Positions 20,180 through 29,152 of a stretch of 64,000 nucleotides of DNA are shown here, piece by piece. The notes under the pieces are model-generated. The model saw only the letters and a list, made by a program, of their open reading frames with translations, was not told the origin of the DNA and ran no database searches. The stretch is from Nitrospiraceae bacterium (GTDB lineage: Bacteria; Nitrospirota; Nitrospiria; Nitrospirales; Nitrospiraceae): NCBI GenBank assembly GCA_009692155.1, contig SHZW01000003.1, positions 1 through 64,000 of the forward strand, given 5' to 3'. Each line of letters starts with the position of its first letter. Within the stretch, counting starts at the first letter, position 1. The position numbers and the translations under genes were made by a program.

Positions 20180-21924
20180 GGCGCCATCCCGGTTCCCGCC
20201 CCGATTCCGGTGTGGGCCGCCAGGGCCAGCTTCATCGGCTCCTGAGAAGACACGCCGAGATACGTGAGCGCCTGTTCCGCCACCCGCCGGAAGACCGGCG
20301 CCGCCACCGTGCCGCCCCAACCCTTTCCCTGAGGCTCGTCAATGATCGCGATGATCGTCAGGCGCGGATCTTCGGCCGGGACGTAGCCCGCGAAAGACGC
20401 CACGGACAAGACCGATGAATAGGCGCCGGTGTCCGGATCAATCTTCTGCGCTGTTCCCGTCTTGCCCGCCACACGATAGCCGGCGACGGCCGCTTTCGAG
20501 CCGGTGCCCGCCGTCACGACGCCTTCCAATATTGTATTGAGCGTCTGGGCCGTTTCCGCCGAAATGGGTCGGCGGCGAACCTGCGGTGTCACTTGCGCCA
20601 CCAACTGTCCATGCCCATCGCGGACTTCCGAGACGACATAGGGCCGCATCAGCCACCCGCCGTTCGCCACGGCCGAGACGGCTGTCGCCAGTTGAAGCGC
20701 CGTCACGCCGATTTCCTGCCCCATCGCAATGGAGGCCAGCGTCCGCCTGCCCCACTCGCGCGGCTCCTTGACCAGGCCGGCGGCTTCCCCCGGCAGATCG
20801 ATTTCAGTCCGTTCTCCGAATCCAAAGGCCTTCAGATAACGGAACAGACGATCCTCCCCCAGCACCATGGCGGTTTTTGCGGCCGCCACATTGCTGGATC
20901 GCTGAATAGCCTGCGTAAAGGTGATCCACTTGGCTTTCTCGTGATCGTGAATCACCGTGCCGGCAATCGTCATCTTCCCGTTTTCCGCATAGATCGTGCT
21001 GTTCGGCTTCATGGCCCGTTCTTCCAGCGCGGCCGCAGCCAGAAATATTTTCAGGGTCGAGCCCGGCTCATAGGCATCGGTGACGATCCGGTTGCGCCAC
21101 CGGTCCGCGGACAGTCCACGCACGGCATTCGGGTCGAACCGCGGCGCCATCGCCATCGCCAGCACCGCGCCGGTCTTGGGCTCTATCACGATCACGATGC
21201 CGCCTTTGGCCTGGGTTGCCGACACGGCGTCATCCAACTCCTTCTCCGCGATGTACTGGATCACCTCATCGATCGTCAGCGTCACGCTGTGTCCTGCTGA
21301 CGGCCCCTGCTCCGTCAGCCCCTTGGGAAACACCGTGCGTCCCAGGGCATCACGCTGCAGCACGATCTGGCGCTTTTCGCCGCGCAGGTACGGATCGTAG
21401 CGGCGCTCGATCCCTTCCAAGCCCTGGCCGTCCATGCCGGCGAATCCCAGCACGTGCGACAGCAGCGGCCCCTTGGGATAGAACCGCCGCCCCTCCATCA
21501 CCGTGCCGATCCCATCCAGCGCCAGCCGCTCCAGGCGCCGCCCCTGTTCGGGGTCCACCTTTCTCGCAATCCAGACGAAGCTGCGCTCCTGCCGGAGTTT
21601 TTTCTCGATCTCGTCGGCGCGCACGTGCAGCACACGCGCGAGATCGCGCGCCACGCCGGACGGATTGTCCAGCGACGCCGGCATGCCGAACACCGACGGC
21701 ACCTCCATGTTCATGGCCAGCACCTTGCCCTGGCGATCGTAAATGGAGCCCCGGTTCCCCTCGACCGTCACGGCCTTCTGGTGCTGCCGGTCCGCCCTGA
21801 CCGACAGCTCTGCCGCCTGCAATACTTGAAGTTGAACAAGCCGCCCCAGCACGGCGGCAAACCCCGCCAGCAGAAGGACCGCGAGCACGATCCGGCGGCC
21901 GCGACAGGAATCCATGCCGATCAC
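20176..21924 (-). CDS. ftsI: Septal penicillin-binding protein (transpeptidase) FtsI/PBP3-like
   Basis: 582 aa class B PBP: short cytoplasmic end, one membrane helix (IVLAVLLLAGFAAVLGRL), pedestal domain, then the transpeptidase domain. Catalytic motifs are S-T-L-K in AYEPGSTLKIF, S-S-N in IQRSSNVAA, and K-T-G in VAGKTGTAQK. It crosslinks septal peptidoglycan with FtsW. GTG 21924 is preferred: GGAG sits six nt upstream and GTGA overlaps the ftsL stop. ATG 21915 is the alternative. Confidence 0.93.
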   Translation of the reverse strand: MIGMDSCRGRRIVLAVLLLAGFAAVLGRLVQLQVLQAAELSVRADRQHQKAVTVEGNRGSIYDRQGKVLAMNMEVPSVFGMPASLDNPSGVARDLARVLHVRADEIEKKLRQERSFVWIARKVDPEQGRRLERLALDGIGTVMEGRRFYPKGPLLSHVLGFAGMDGQGLEGIERRYDPYLRGEKRQIVLQRDALGRTVFPKGLTEQGPSAGHSVTLTIDEVIQYIAEKELDDAVSATQAKGGIVIVIEPKTGAVLAMAMAPRFDPNAVRGLSADRWRNRIVTDAYEPGSTLKIFLAAAALEERAMKPNSTIYAENGKMTIAGTVIHDHEKAKWITFTQAIQRSSNVAAAKTAMVLGEDRLFRYLKAFGFGERTEIDLPGEAAGLVKEPREWGRRTLASIAMGQEIGVTALQLATAVSAVANGGWLMRPYVVSEVRDGHGQLVAQVTPQVRRRPISAETAQTLNTILEGVVTAGTGSKAAVAGYRVAGKTGTAQKIDPDTGAYSSVLSVASFAGYVPAEDPRLTIIAIIDEPQGKGWGGTVAAPVFRRVAEQALTYLGVSSQEPMKLALAAHTGIGAGTGMAP

Positions 21925-22250
21925 GGTTTTCTCCAAAAACGTTCGCTCTTCGCGACGTGGACTTCCGGCGACCGTTCACCCATGGTGGACGAAGAATCGG
22001 CGGCACTCACCATCACCACCTGTCCCGACTGGGGCGGTAGCATCCCCAGCTTCTCGGTCGCCGCTTTTGCAATACGGTCCGGCGCCGTCAAGGCCGAGAC
22101 CTTCACGCGCAATTCATCCTGCTCGCGCTGGAGCGCGATCTTTTGAGTCTTCAACTGCTCGACGCGGTAGCCGACCCGCACAATATCCACCCGCTCCCAC
22201 ACAAACAGCAGCAGCACCCCGATGATGCCCAGCCCGGCGAGCAGCCTCAT
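21921..22250 (-). CDS. ftsL: FtsL-like division protein
   Basis: 109 aa bitopic protein: an N-terminal membrane helix (LLAGLGIIGVLLLFVW) followed by a coiled coil (VGYRVEQLKTQKIALQREQDEL) and an ending rich in Ser. Size, topology and position between rsmH and ftsI identify FtsL, which partners FtsB/FtsQ. The primary sequence of this family is poorly conserved. The start overlaps the rsmH stop by 4 nt (ATGA). Confidence 0.85.
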   Translation of the reverse strand: MRLLAGLGIIGVLLLFVWERVDIVRVGYRVEQLKTQKIALQREQDELRVKVSALTAPDRIAKAATEKLGMLPPQSGQVVMVSAADSSSTMGERSPEVHVAKSERFWRKP

Positions 22251-23191
22251 GTCGGCCTCCGTTCCGGCAGCCGTTCGGCAACCCGCAATTTGGCGCTGCG
22301 CGCGCGAGGATTGTCGCGGCGCTCTTCGTCCGAAGGCACGTATGGCTTTTTCGTCAGAATTTTGAGACAGGCCCCGGAGCCCTGCGCCAGAGACCGGAAC
22401 GTTTGCTTGGCGATCCGGTCTTCGAGGGAATGGAAGGAAATCACGCAGAGCCGGCCGCCGGGGGCCAGCACATCGACCGCGTCGCGCAAGGCGCCCTCGA
22501 TGACATCAAGCTCCTGATTGACCGCGATGCGCAACGCTTGGAACGTCCGCGTCGCACAGTGAATGCGCCCGTGGCGGTACGCCGCCGGAACGGAGCCTGA
22601 AACGACAGATACGAGATCGAAGGTGGTGCGAAGTGGGTGGACTTTTCTGAAAGCGATAATGGCACGGGCGATGCGGCGCGAATAGCGTTCCTCGCCGTAT
22701 TGATAGATAAGATCGGCGAGTTCGCGCTCGGGAAGCTGAGCGACCAGGTCCGCAGCCGTACGGCCCGCACGTTGATCCATGCGCATATCGAGAGGACCGT
22801 CGGAGAGAAAGCTCAGCCCACGCTCTGGACGGTCCAGTTGAGCCGACGACACGCCAAGATCAAAGATCACGCCGTCAACCTCCGCCACGCCGACCGACTT
22901 CAAATGCTGCTTGAGTGCGCTGAAATTCCCCTGGCCCAGGCGCATTCGCGGCGCGAAACGCGCCAACTGCTCTCCAGTTGCGGCAATCGCATCCGGGTCA
23001 CGATCGATTCCAATCAGCACGCCATCAGGACTGCTCCGCTCAAGAATGAGCGCCGCGTGGCCGCCCTGCCCGACCGTGCAATCCAGGTACGTTCCGCCCG
23101 GTTGCCTGACAAGCCATGCCACCACTTCCCTGGCAAGAACCGGAGCATGGCAGATCAGACCATTTCCTTTTGATATACCATCAGTTACCAC
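22247..23191 (-). CDS. rsmH: 16S rRNA (cytosine(1402)-N(4))-methyltransferase
   Basis: About 314 aa. SAM-dependent enzyme methylating C1402 of 16S rRNA. HAPVLAREVVAWL, the SAM loop DCTVGQGGHAALIL, DRDPDAIA and the signature FDLGVSSAQLDRPERGLSF are visible. The start is unsettled. TTG 23221 is excluded because it lies in the promoter -10. GTG 23191 follows GGGAG but is only about 14 nt from the predicted transcript start. CTG 23158, preceded by AAAAGGA, would give the typical short N-terminus. It is the first gene of the dcw operon. Confidence 0.93.
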   Translation of the reverse strand: MVTDGISKGNGLICHAPVLAREVVAWLVRQPGGTYLDCTVGQGGHAALILERSSPDGVLIGIDRDPDAIAATGEQLARFAPRMRLGQGNFSALKQHLKSVGVAEVDGVIFDLGVSSAQLDRPERGLSFLSDGPLDMRMDQRAGRTAADLVAQLPERELADLIYQYGEERYSRRIARAIIAFRKVHPLRTTFDLVSVVSGSVPAAYRHGRIHCATRTFQALRIAVNQELDVIEGALRDAVDVLAPGGRLCVISFHSLEDRIAKQTFRSLAQGSGACLKILTKKPYVPSDEERRDNPRARSAKLRVAERLPERRPT

Positions 23192-23200
23192 TTTCTCCCA
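23176..23200 (-). promoter_or_regulatory. MraZ-box-like triplet in the dcw leader
   Basis: On the minus strand TGGGA, TGGTA and TGGTA occur with exactly 10-bp spacing (plus 23196-23200, 23186-23190, 23176-23180). This is the layout of MraZ operators (TGGGN repeats separated by 5 nt). They lie just downstream of the predicted transcript start. No mraZ precedes rsmH here. Confidence 0.55.
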
Positions 23201-23212
23201 CTTTGTGGCAAA

Positions 23213-23240
23213 AGTATACAATTCAAGCCGCCCCTGTCAA
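23213..23240 (-). promoter_or_regulatory. Strong sigma70-type promoter of the dcw operon
   Basis: Minus-strand TTGACA (plus 23235-23240) and TATACT (plus 23213-23218) are 16 bp apart. The rest of the gap, 23241-23494, shows no further gene or repeat that I can identify. Confidence 0.75.
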
Positions 23241-23494
23241 GAGAAATATTCGTGAAGTCAGCTAGATAGGAGACTTGGTCTAGTTTGAGTAAATTCTGGG
23301 TGGCTGGGAAAACCGAGGAGAACAGCCGGAGCACGTCGTCTGTGCGGACAACCATGGCCGCGACCCCGTACAGTCAGGGACATCGCAAAGTGCGCTGAAA
23401 ACTTGGTTCAATCTACTTGATGGGTCAGAGACTTTCAAGCCTGCGCGCCGTGCTTTCAATTGACTTTCCCCCGATTGGCTTGCGGAATGTTTGT

Positions 23495-24400
23495 ATGAAT
23501 CGCACGAGTTCAGCCGCAGGCATGAAGTTGGGAGTCATCGTTGTGTCCGTGCTTCTCGCCGCGCAGGCAGAAGCCGCTCAGACCGCGCCGGTCACAACTC
23601 TCTATTGGTGCCCGGGCCAGGCCGGCAATGAAATTCAGGTCAAACCGGGCCCCGGTTGCACACCACTCGTCCAGGAGAAAAAAGCCGATGCGCAGGACAA
23701 ATCCAATGCAGTGCGAGAACCGATCAAGACCGAAAATTTAGAACGTGAAGTCACCGCATTTCTGCAACGCTATCGCCAATTTTCGGCTTGCTGCACCAAC
23801 GATCCCGGGGCGACGTCTCTGGATGACATCGAAGAACTCCGGGGCCAGGCTTCCCATCTTCTCAACCAAGTCCTGAAAACAACCTCGGTGGCATCGATCG
23901 CAATGTCCAGAACTCAGGCCTTGATAAGCCAGCTAGCTGAGGCGCGGGAACGGCTCGATCTTCTCAAGAACCGCGTGGAGGCTCTCAACAAGTCCAAAGA
24001 GAGACTCAATGAGCTTGGCCCTGAACAGGCTGGACGAGAGCGGCGCAGAATCCAAGAGGAAGAGCGCTCGATTTCCAAAGATTTTTCGCCCAAAGCGAAC
24101 CGTCCCAATGCGCCGACAGGAACGGAAATCGGAGGTGCCGCTCCCACCGGAACGGCAATCGGGCAATCGGCGCCAACCGGTACCGACGTCGGCAAGACAG
24201 CCCCGACCGGCTCTGAAATAGGCACTACCCCGCCAACCCTCGGAGAACTCTCTGGAACGGAGGCCGGCCCTGAGCGGAATCGTGACAATTCTCTCACCAC
24301 GACGCAGCCGGTCACATCGGGCAAAGTAGGCGCTGATATCGGAAGCTCTTCGCCCACCGGTCCCGATATCGGCAACTCAAGCCTCAACGAACGTCGCTGA
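23495..24400 (+). CDS. Secreted protein with decapeptide PTG repeats, function unknown
   Basis: 301 aa. A signal peptide (KLGVIVVSVLLAAQAEA) ends near residue 33, then a YWCPGQ...PGPGCTPL segment with two Cys. A helical, coiled-coil-like region (about 75-195) rich in Arg and Glu follows. From residue 206 there are four to five copies of a 10-residue unit of the form APTG-T/S-x-I/V-G-x-x, degenerating towards the end and reappearing as SPTGPDIGNS. The repeats are hydrophilic and look like a surface-exposed or polymer-binding tail. No close family is recognised. The start at 23495 has only a weak GGAA upstream. ATG 23522 is possible. Confidence 0.72.
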   Translation: MNRTSSAAGMKLGVIVVSVLLAAQAEAAQTAPVTTLYWCPGQAGNEIQVKPGPGCTPLVQEKKADAQDKSNAVREPIKTENLEREVTAFLQRYRQFSACCTNDPGATSLDDIEELRGQASHLLNQVLKTTSVASIAMSRTQALISQLAEARERLDLLKNRVEALNKSKERLNELGPEQAGRERRRIQEEERSISKDFSPKANRPNAPTGTEIGGAAPTGTAIGQSAPTGTDVGKTAPTGSEIGTTPPTLGELSGTEAGPERNRDNSLTTTQPVTSGKVGADIGSSSPTGPDIGNSSLNERR

Positions 24401-24411
24401 TCTCGTTCGTC

Positions 24412-24474
24412 GGGTTCACGGTTTATCTGGTTTCTCTCGGCCAACCAGACAAACAAAACAAACCAGAGAAACCG
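24412..24474. repeat. Inverted nonamer-word array between convergent genes
   Basis: GGTTCACGG, TTTATCTGG, TTTCTCTCGG on the left and inverse words based on CCAGACAAA/CCAGAGAAACC on the right. It is related in word (TCTGGTTTG type) to the arrays at 9798 and 47915. It can fold as a terminator-like hairpin between genes ending at 24400 and 24481. Confidence 0.65.
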
Positions 24475-24480
24475 GTTTGC

Positions 24481-25512
24481 TCAGGCTTTCCCACGCACCG
24501 GCGGCATGGGAACCCACGTTTCACCGCCATTTTCACTTTTATACAGCCCGCTGCCGTTTGTCCCCGCGTAGAAGAGCTTGGGATCCAGCGCGCTCTGGGC
24601 CAGTGAACGAATGTTCAGACTTGTGAATCCCTTGTTGATCGCTTTCCACGTCTTCCCGCCATCCTCGCTTTTGTGAATGCCTTCCCGGCTGGCGATGTAG
24701 AGCGTGCCGGCCCTGGCCCGGTCCAGCACCATCGCGCTGATCATCTGATCCGGCAGTTCCTGCGCGATACGCGTCCAGGACACAGCCGCATCGGTGGATT
24801 TGTAGAGGCCGTTGAGCGTCGCTGCATAGACCGTGTCCGGCGCGTGCGGGTCCACCTGCACGACGGTCACGCCCAAGGCGCGCGATGATTTGATCAGTTC
24901 GGGCGGCACGAGACCGTTGTTGGCCTTCTCCCATCGCCCCGCGCGGTTGACGGACTTGTAGACACCGCCGCTGGTCCCGGCATACATCATCTGCGGTCGC
25001 GTGGGATCGAGCGTTAGCGCCACCACCATCAGGACCTCCGTCATCCCGTCCATCTTTTTCTGCCAGCTCTCGCCGCCGTTCGTGGATTCGAAGACTCCCA
25101 TGGTCGTGGAGACGAACAGATGGCTGCTCTCGCGCGGATCGAACATGAACTGGGTGACGACGGACGTGACGGTGTTGCTTTCCAGGCCGTTTCGCAGCGA
25201 CGTCCACCGTTGCCCGCCATCGTAGCTTTTGAAGACCGCGTCGCCCTTCGTCCCGGCATAGACCGTGGCCGGATAGGTCGGATCAATTGCCATGGAGATC
25301 ACGCGCGAATGGCTCATGCCCCTGGATAAATTCTCCCAGGTCTGCCCGCCGTCGCGCGTCTTGTAGATGTAATCGTTGGTCGCCACGTAGATGATCTGCG
25401 ACTTCGAGGGATGGAGGGCGATGACGACGATCGGATCGCTGCCGCCGCAGCCATATAAGGCCAGGGCCATGATAAGAACGGCTGCGAGGTGGCTGGGTAG
25501 CGGGGGCAACAT
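24481..25512 (-). CDS. BNR/Ycf48-type beta-propeller lipoprotein
   Basis: 343 aa. The N-terminus (MLPPLPSHLAAVLIMALALYGCGG) ends in a lipobox with Cys, so it is probably an exported lipoprotein. The rest is a run of about six propeller blades, each with a GG-x-TW or DGG-x-TW element (DGGQTWENL, NGGESWQK, DGGKTWKAI, NGGETWVPM). Such BNR/sortilin-type folds bind proteins or glycans. Ycf48 relatives help assemble membrane complexes. No enzyme motif is seen. ATG 25512 is preferred since the longer frame overlaps yajQ. Confidence 0.82.
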   Translation of the reverse strand: MLPPLPSHLAAVLIMALALYGCGGSDPIVVIALHPSKSQIIYVATNDYIYKTRDGGQTWENLSRGMSHSRVISMAIDPTYPATVYAGTKGDAVFKSYDGGQRWTSLRNGLESNTVTSVVTQFMFDPRESSHLFVSTTMGVFESTNGGESWQKKMDGMTEVLMVVALTLDPTRPQMMYAGTSGGVYKSVNRAGRWEKANNGLVPPELIKSSRALGVTVVQVDPHAPDTVYAATLNGLYKSTDAAVSWTRIAQELPDQMISAMVLDRARAGTLYIASREGIHKSEDGGKTWKAINKGFTSLNIRSLAQSALDPKLFYAGTNGSGLYKSENGGETWVPMPPVRGKA

Positions 25513-25531
25513 CGAAAGCTTGAAGGCTACT

Positions 25532-26029
25532 CTAGCGATAGTTCGTAAACTGCAGGTCAATTCCAAAATCTTTTTGTTTGAGAAACGCAATCGCCGTCTG
25601 CAACTCGTCCTTGCTCTTGCTCTGCACGCGCACCTGGTCGGCCTGGATCTGTGCCTGGACCTTCAGCTTGCCGTCCTTGATCTCCTTGACGATCTCCTTG
25701 GCCTTTTCCATCGCCAAGCCGCTCTGGATTTTGGCGACCTGCCGGGCCAGCCCTCCCAGCGACGGCTCCATCGCGCCAAACGTGAAGGCCCGGACCGACA
25801 CGTTGCGCTTGACCAGCTTGCCCCGCACGATATCCACGACGCTTTTGAGCTTGTACTCGTCGTCCGAAACGACCACCAGCTCCATTTCCTTTTCCTTGAG
25901 CGTCACCTCCGTCTTCGTACCCTTGAAATCAAACCGCTGCCCGATTTCCTTCAGGGACTGGTCGATCGCGTTTTTGACCTCCTGCATGTCCACTTTCGAA
26001 ACCACATCGAACGAAGACTGATCAGCCAT
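25532..26029 (-). CDS. yajQ: YajQ family nucleotide-binding protein
   Basis: 165 aa, the family length. The N-terminal SSFDVVSKVDMQEVKNAIDQ and FDFKGT element and the C-terminal VQSKSKDELQTAIAFLKQ...LQFTNYR are characteristic. YajQ proteins bind cyclic di-GMP or nucleic acid in the cytosol. It stands 20 nt from the propeller lipoprotein, same strand. Confidence 0.94.
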   Translation of the reverse strand: MADQSSFDVVSKVDMQEVKNAIDQSLKEIGQRFDFKGTKTEVTLKEKEMELVVVSDDEYKLKSVVDIVRGKLVKRNVSVRAFTFGAMEPSLGGLARQVAKIQSGLAMEKAKEIVKEIKDGKLKVQAQIQADQVRVQSKSKDELQTAIAFLKQKDFGIDLQFTNYR

Positions 26030-26068
26030 GTTCCACTCCTATATTTGTCGAGACCCTGCCACAGCCTT

Positions 26069-28066
26069 TCAACAGCAACCCCCGCCGAGAAGATGAATGC
26101 CGTCGCTGATTGCCGGACGCGAGGCGGCCGGTGACGCGCCGCCGCCGCTCAGGATAATCACTTCGCTGCTGGTGAACGGCCGGCCCTGGATCAGATAGCC
26201 ATACCATTGCCAAACGCTGTCTGTCAGGACGACCACCGCAAGGAGCGCCACGATGCCGACCAGCGCCGCATCCAGATAGAGCGCGAACGCCTGGCCCGCG
26301 TCTCCGAGACTCCGTGCCTTGCCGAGAAACAACCAGAACATTTCATGCGACCCTGCCAGCGTGATCGCGCCCACGAACACCATCGGAATCATGGTGATGC
26401 CGATAAACTGCGGCTTCTTCATCTTGATCAACACCGTCGTCCCGATACAGAGCGCCAGGGTCCCCAGCAACTGATTGGCCGCGCCAAACATGGGCCAGAT
26501 CGTCGAGATGTTGCCAGTGCTGATCAGATAGCCCCAGGCGCCCACCACGCACCCGCTGCTGGCAATCACGCCCGGCCACCAGTTGAATCGCCGGAACGGC
26601 GCGTAGACGCGCCCGCCCATTTCCTGCAGCAGATAGCGCGCGACTCTCGTGCCGGTATCGATCGTCGTCAGGATGAACAACGCCTCGAAAAGCAGCGCGA
26701 ACTGATACCAGTAGGCCATCAATCCCGCCATGCCGGGCAACGCGGCAAAGATGAAGGCCATCCCGACCGCCAGCGACACCGCGCCGCCGGGACGCCCTTC
26801 GACGTTCACTTCCACGAGTTGTGACAATTCCTGGATCCGATGCACGGGGAATCCCATCGCTGCCAGCGCATCAGCCGGGAGCATCGTATTGATCGCCAGG
26901 TAGTCGCCGGGCACCAGCACCGAGGCCGCAATCAAGGCCATCACACCCACAAAACTTTCCAGCAACATCGCGCCGTAGCCGACCACCGCATGGGATTCGC
27001 GCTCGATCATCTTGGGTGTCGTGCCGGACGAGACGAGCGAATGAAAACCGGAAATGGCACCGCAGGCAATCGTAATGAAGAGGAACGGGAAGAGCGTGCC
27101 GGGAATGATCGGGCCGCCGCCGTTCGCAAACACCGTCACGCGCGGCATCTCGATCGTCGGCGCCATGAGGATCACACCGACCCCGAGCAGCACCACCACG
27201 CCGAGCTTCATGAAGGTGGACAAATACCCGCGCGGCACCAGCAGCATCCAGGCAGGCAGGACCGACGCGAGAAATCCATAGCCGGCCAGCAGCCACACCA
27301 ACGTGTCGCGTTCGAACTCGAACCAGCCTGCAACGTTCGATTGGGCTACCACCCGCCCCAGGATCACGGCCGTGAACAGCAGTCCGACGCCCACGGCCGA
27401 CACCTCTCCGATCCGGCCGGGACGGAACTTTTCCAGATAGAATCCCATCAGGAACCCGATCGGAATCGTCATCGCGATCGTGAACGTGCCCCAGGCATTC
27501 AGATACAACGCATTGACGACGGCAAATCCCAGACCGGCCAGCGCGACGACCACAATGAACAGCACAGCCACAGCCGTGGCCGTACCGGTAATGACGCCCA
27601 GTTCGTCACGTGCGATCTCCGGCAACGACCGGCCGTTCCGACGCATCGAGGCCACCAGGATAATGAAGTCCTGCACCGCCCCGGCCAGCACTGCGCCGAT
27701 CACGAGCCAGAGAAATCCGGGCATATAGCCGAACTGTGCCGCCAACACCGGACCGAGTAGCGGACCGGCGCCGGCAATCGCCGCGAAATGGTGTCCGAAC
27801 AACACGTACTTGTTGGTCGGATAAAAATTGGTGCCGTCGTTCAGGCGGCAGGCCGGCGTCACCTGTTGATCGTTCAGCTCCAGGACCCGCCGCGCTAAAA
27901 ACCTGCCGTAGAACCGCAGCGCGAGGATGTAGAAGCAGGCGGCCGCGACGACCAGCCACAGCCCGTTGACCTTTTCATGAGGATTGAAGAGACCGGTGAC
28001 GAATCCGAACGCCACAGCACATAACAGCGCCACCAGAGCCCAGATCGCGAGCATTGCCGATTTCAT
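26069..28066 (-). CDS. cstA: CstA family carbon starvation protein / peptide or pyruvate transporter
   Basis: 665 aa, about 16 membrane helices. N-terminal KVNGLWLVVAAACFYILALRFYGRF and the CstA hallmark NDGTNFYPTNKYVLFGHHFAAIAGAGPLLGP (seen in parts) are present, along with VASMRRNGRSLPEIARDELG. CstA and relatives import peptides or pyruvate under nutrient limitation. No YbdD-like partner gene follows. ATG 28066 gives the usual N-terminus. ATG 28075 is possible. Confidence 0.93.
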   Translation of the reverse strand: MKSAMLAIWALVALLCAVAFGFVTGLFNPHEKVNGLWLVVAAACFYILALRFYGRFLARRVLELNDQQVTPACRLNDGTNFYPTNKYVLFGHHFAAIAGAGPLLGPVLAAQFGYMPGFLWLVIGAVLAGAVQDFIILVASMRRNGRSLPEIARDELGVITGTATAVAVLFIVVVALAGLGFAVVNALYLNAWGTFTIAMTIPIGFLMGFYLEKFRPGRIGEVSAVGVGLLFTAVILGRVVAQSNVAGWFEFERDTLVWLLAGYGFLASVLPAWMLLVPRGYLSTFMKLGVVVLLGVGVILMAPTIEMPRVTVFANGGGPIIPGTLFPFLFITIACGAISGFHSLVSSGTTPKMIERESHAVVGYGAMLLESFVGVMALIAASVLVPGDYLAINTMLPADALAAMGFPVHRIQELSQLVEVNVEGRPGGAVSLAVGMAFIFAALPGMAGLMAYWYQFALLFEALFILTTIDTGTRVARYLLQEMGGRVYAPFRRFNWWPGVIASSGCVVGAWGYLISTGNISTIWPMFGAANQLLGTLALCIGTTVLIKMKKPQFIGITMIPMVFVGAITLAGSHEMFWLFLGKARSLGDAGQAFALYLDAALVGIVALLAVVVLTDSVWQWYGYLIQGRPFTSSEVIILSGGGASPAASRPAISDGIHLLGGGCC

Positions 28067-28122
28067 GCCGCGCATCCTAGCAAGGGACAAGAGAGCTGTA
28101 AACGGGAGTTATGGGGCGGATG

Positions 28123-29151
28123 TCACGGGGACAGTTGCTGTACACCAAGAACATTGATCGCCCCGGGTCCGACCGGAAGCGGACGCAACAAACGGATCGT
28201 ATTCATCTCCGCGGCTTTCGTGGCAATCTCCATCGCCAGTTGCTCCCTGCTCCTGGCCCTTCCACCGACCAGAGTTTGCTCGAGCCGCTGCAACGCCGCG
28301 GCTTCAAGCGCCGCAACCGCATCGGGCCGCAGCAGCAGATTCAACATGAGGCGGACTTCCTGATAGAGGGGCTTGCCGGCGGCTTTTTCGATCAACTGCT
28401 GTCCAAGTCCCACCATCAAACCGCCGGCCACGTTCCCGCCTTCTTTCTTTGCCTTGTCTTCGCCGGTCGGTTCCTCGCCGATCTCCACCGTCGGAATCGT
28501 GAACCAGGGAGAGGGAACGATGTCGAGCCCTCCCGGCAATTTCCCGGCGGATTGCCCGCCGGTTATTTTTTGCGCCTGTTCGGCCGATTCCCTGGCCGCC
28601 TCAAGACGGGATGCTGCTTCGAAACCGGCGGCCACCTTCCCTGCCGTTCCGCCGATGACTCTGATCCGGCCGATCACCCCCGCCCCGCTCGCCCACATCT
28701 GCGAGCCGCTCGATGCGTTGACGAACGATAACCGAACCCGGCTTCGCTTTTCGGTCAGCAGGCCGAAGTTTTTTGTCGCGAAATCATCCAGCACCCCGAA
28801 CACCAACCCGTCCACCCCCAGCGCAGCGCTGAGTTGCTGCACAGTCGCCATATCCAACTGGCGCCCCAATGTGATGCCGAGTTGATCCCGCAGGATCTGA
28901 TCAGTCTGTTGCGCCGGCTAGACGACATACTGCAAGGCTTGCAGGTGCACGATCAGTCCATCGCGGACGTACTGCGGGGCTCCCACGTCATTCGTGTTAT
29001 TGACCAGCGGGAGAATCGCCACGGTTCTGATCGGATTACCGATATTGGGCGCAACCCGAAGATACATCGCATCAAGCGACGAACACGCCGTTGCAGACCA
29101 CGCGACCAGCCACAGGGCGAGCAGAGGAAACATGGCTCGGGCGCGCGCCAT
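28123..29151 (-). pseudogene. DUF799-type lipoprotein gene interrupted by an in-frame TAG
   Basis: Reading one frame from ATG 29151 gives a lipoprotein start (LVAWSATACSS), then PLVNNTNDVGAPQYVRDGL, then TAG at 28918-28920, and then straight on PAQQTDQILRDQLGITLGRQ...GVDGLVFGVLDDF to a stop at 28123. Both halves belong to one DUF799 (GNA1162-like) domain, and the stop falls in the middle of a conserved strand, where family members have a coding residue. The rest (about 250 residues) is intact, with no other lesion, so the mutation is recent, or a sequencing error, or read-through. DUF799 lipoproteins occur beside CsgG-like export systems. None is seen here. Confidence 0.75.
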
Positions 29152-29152
29152 C

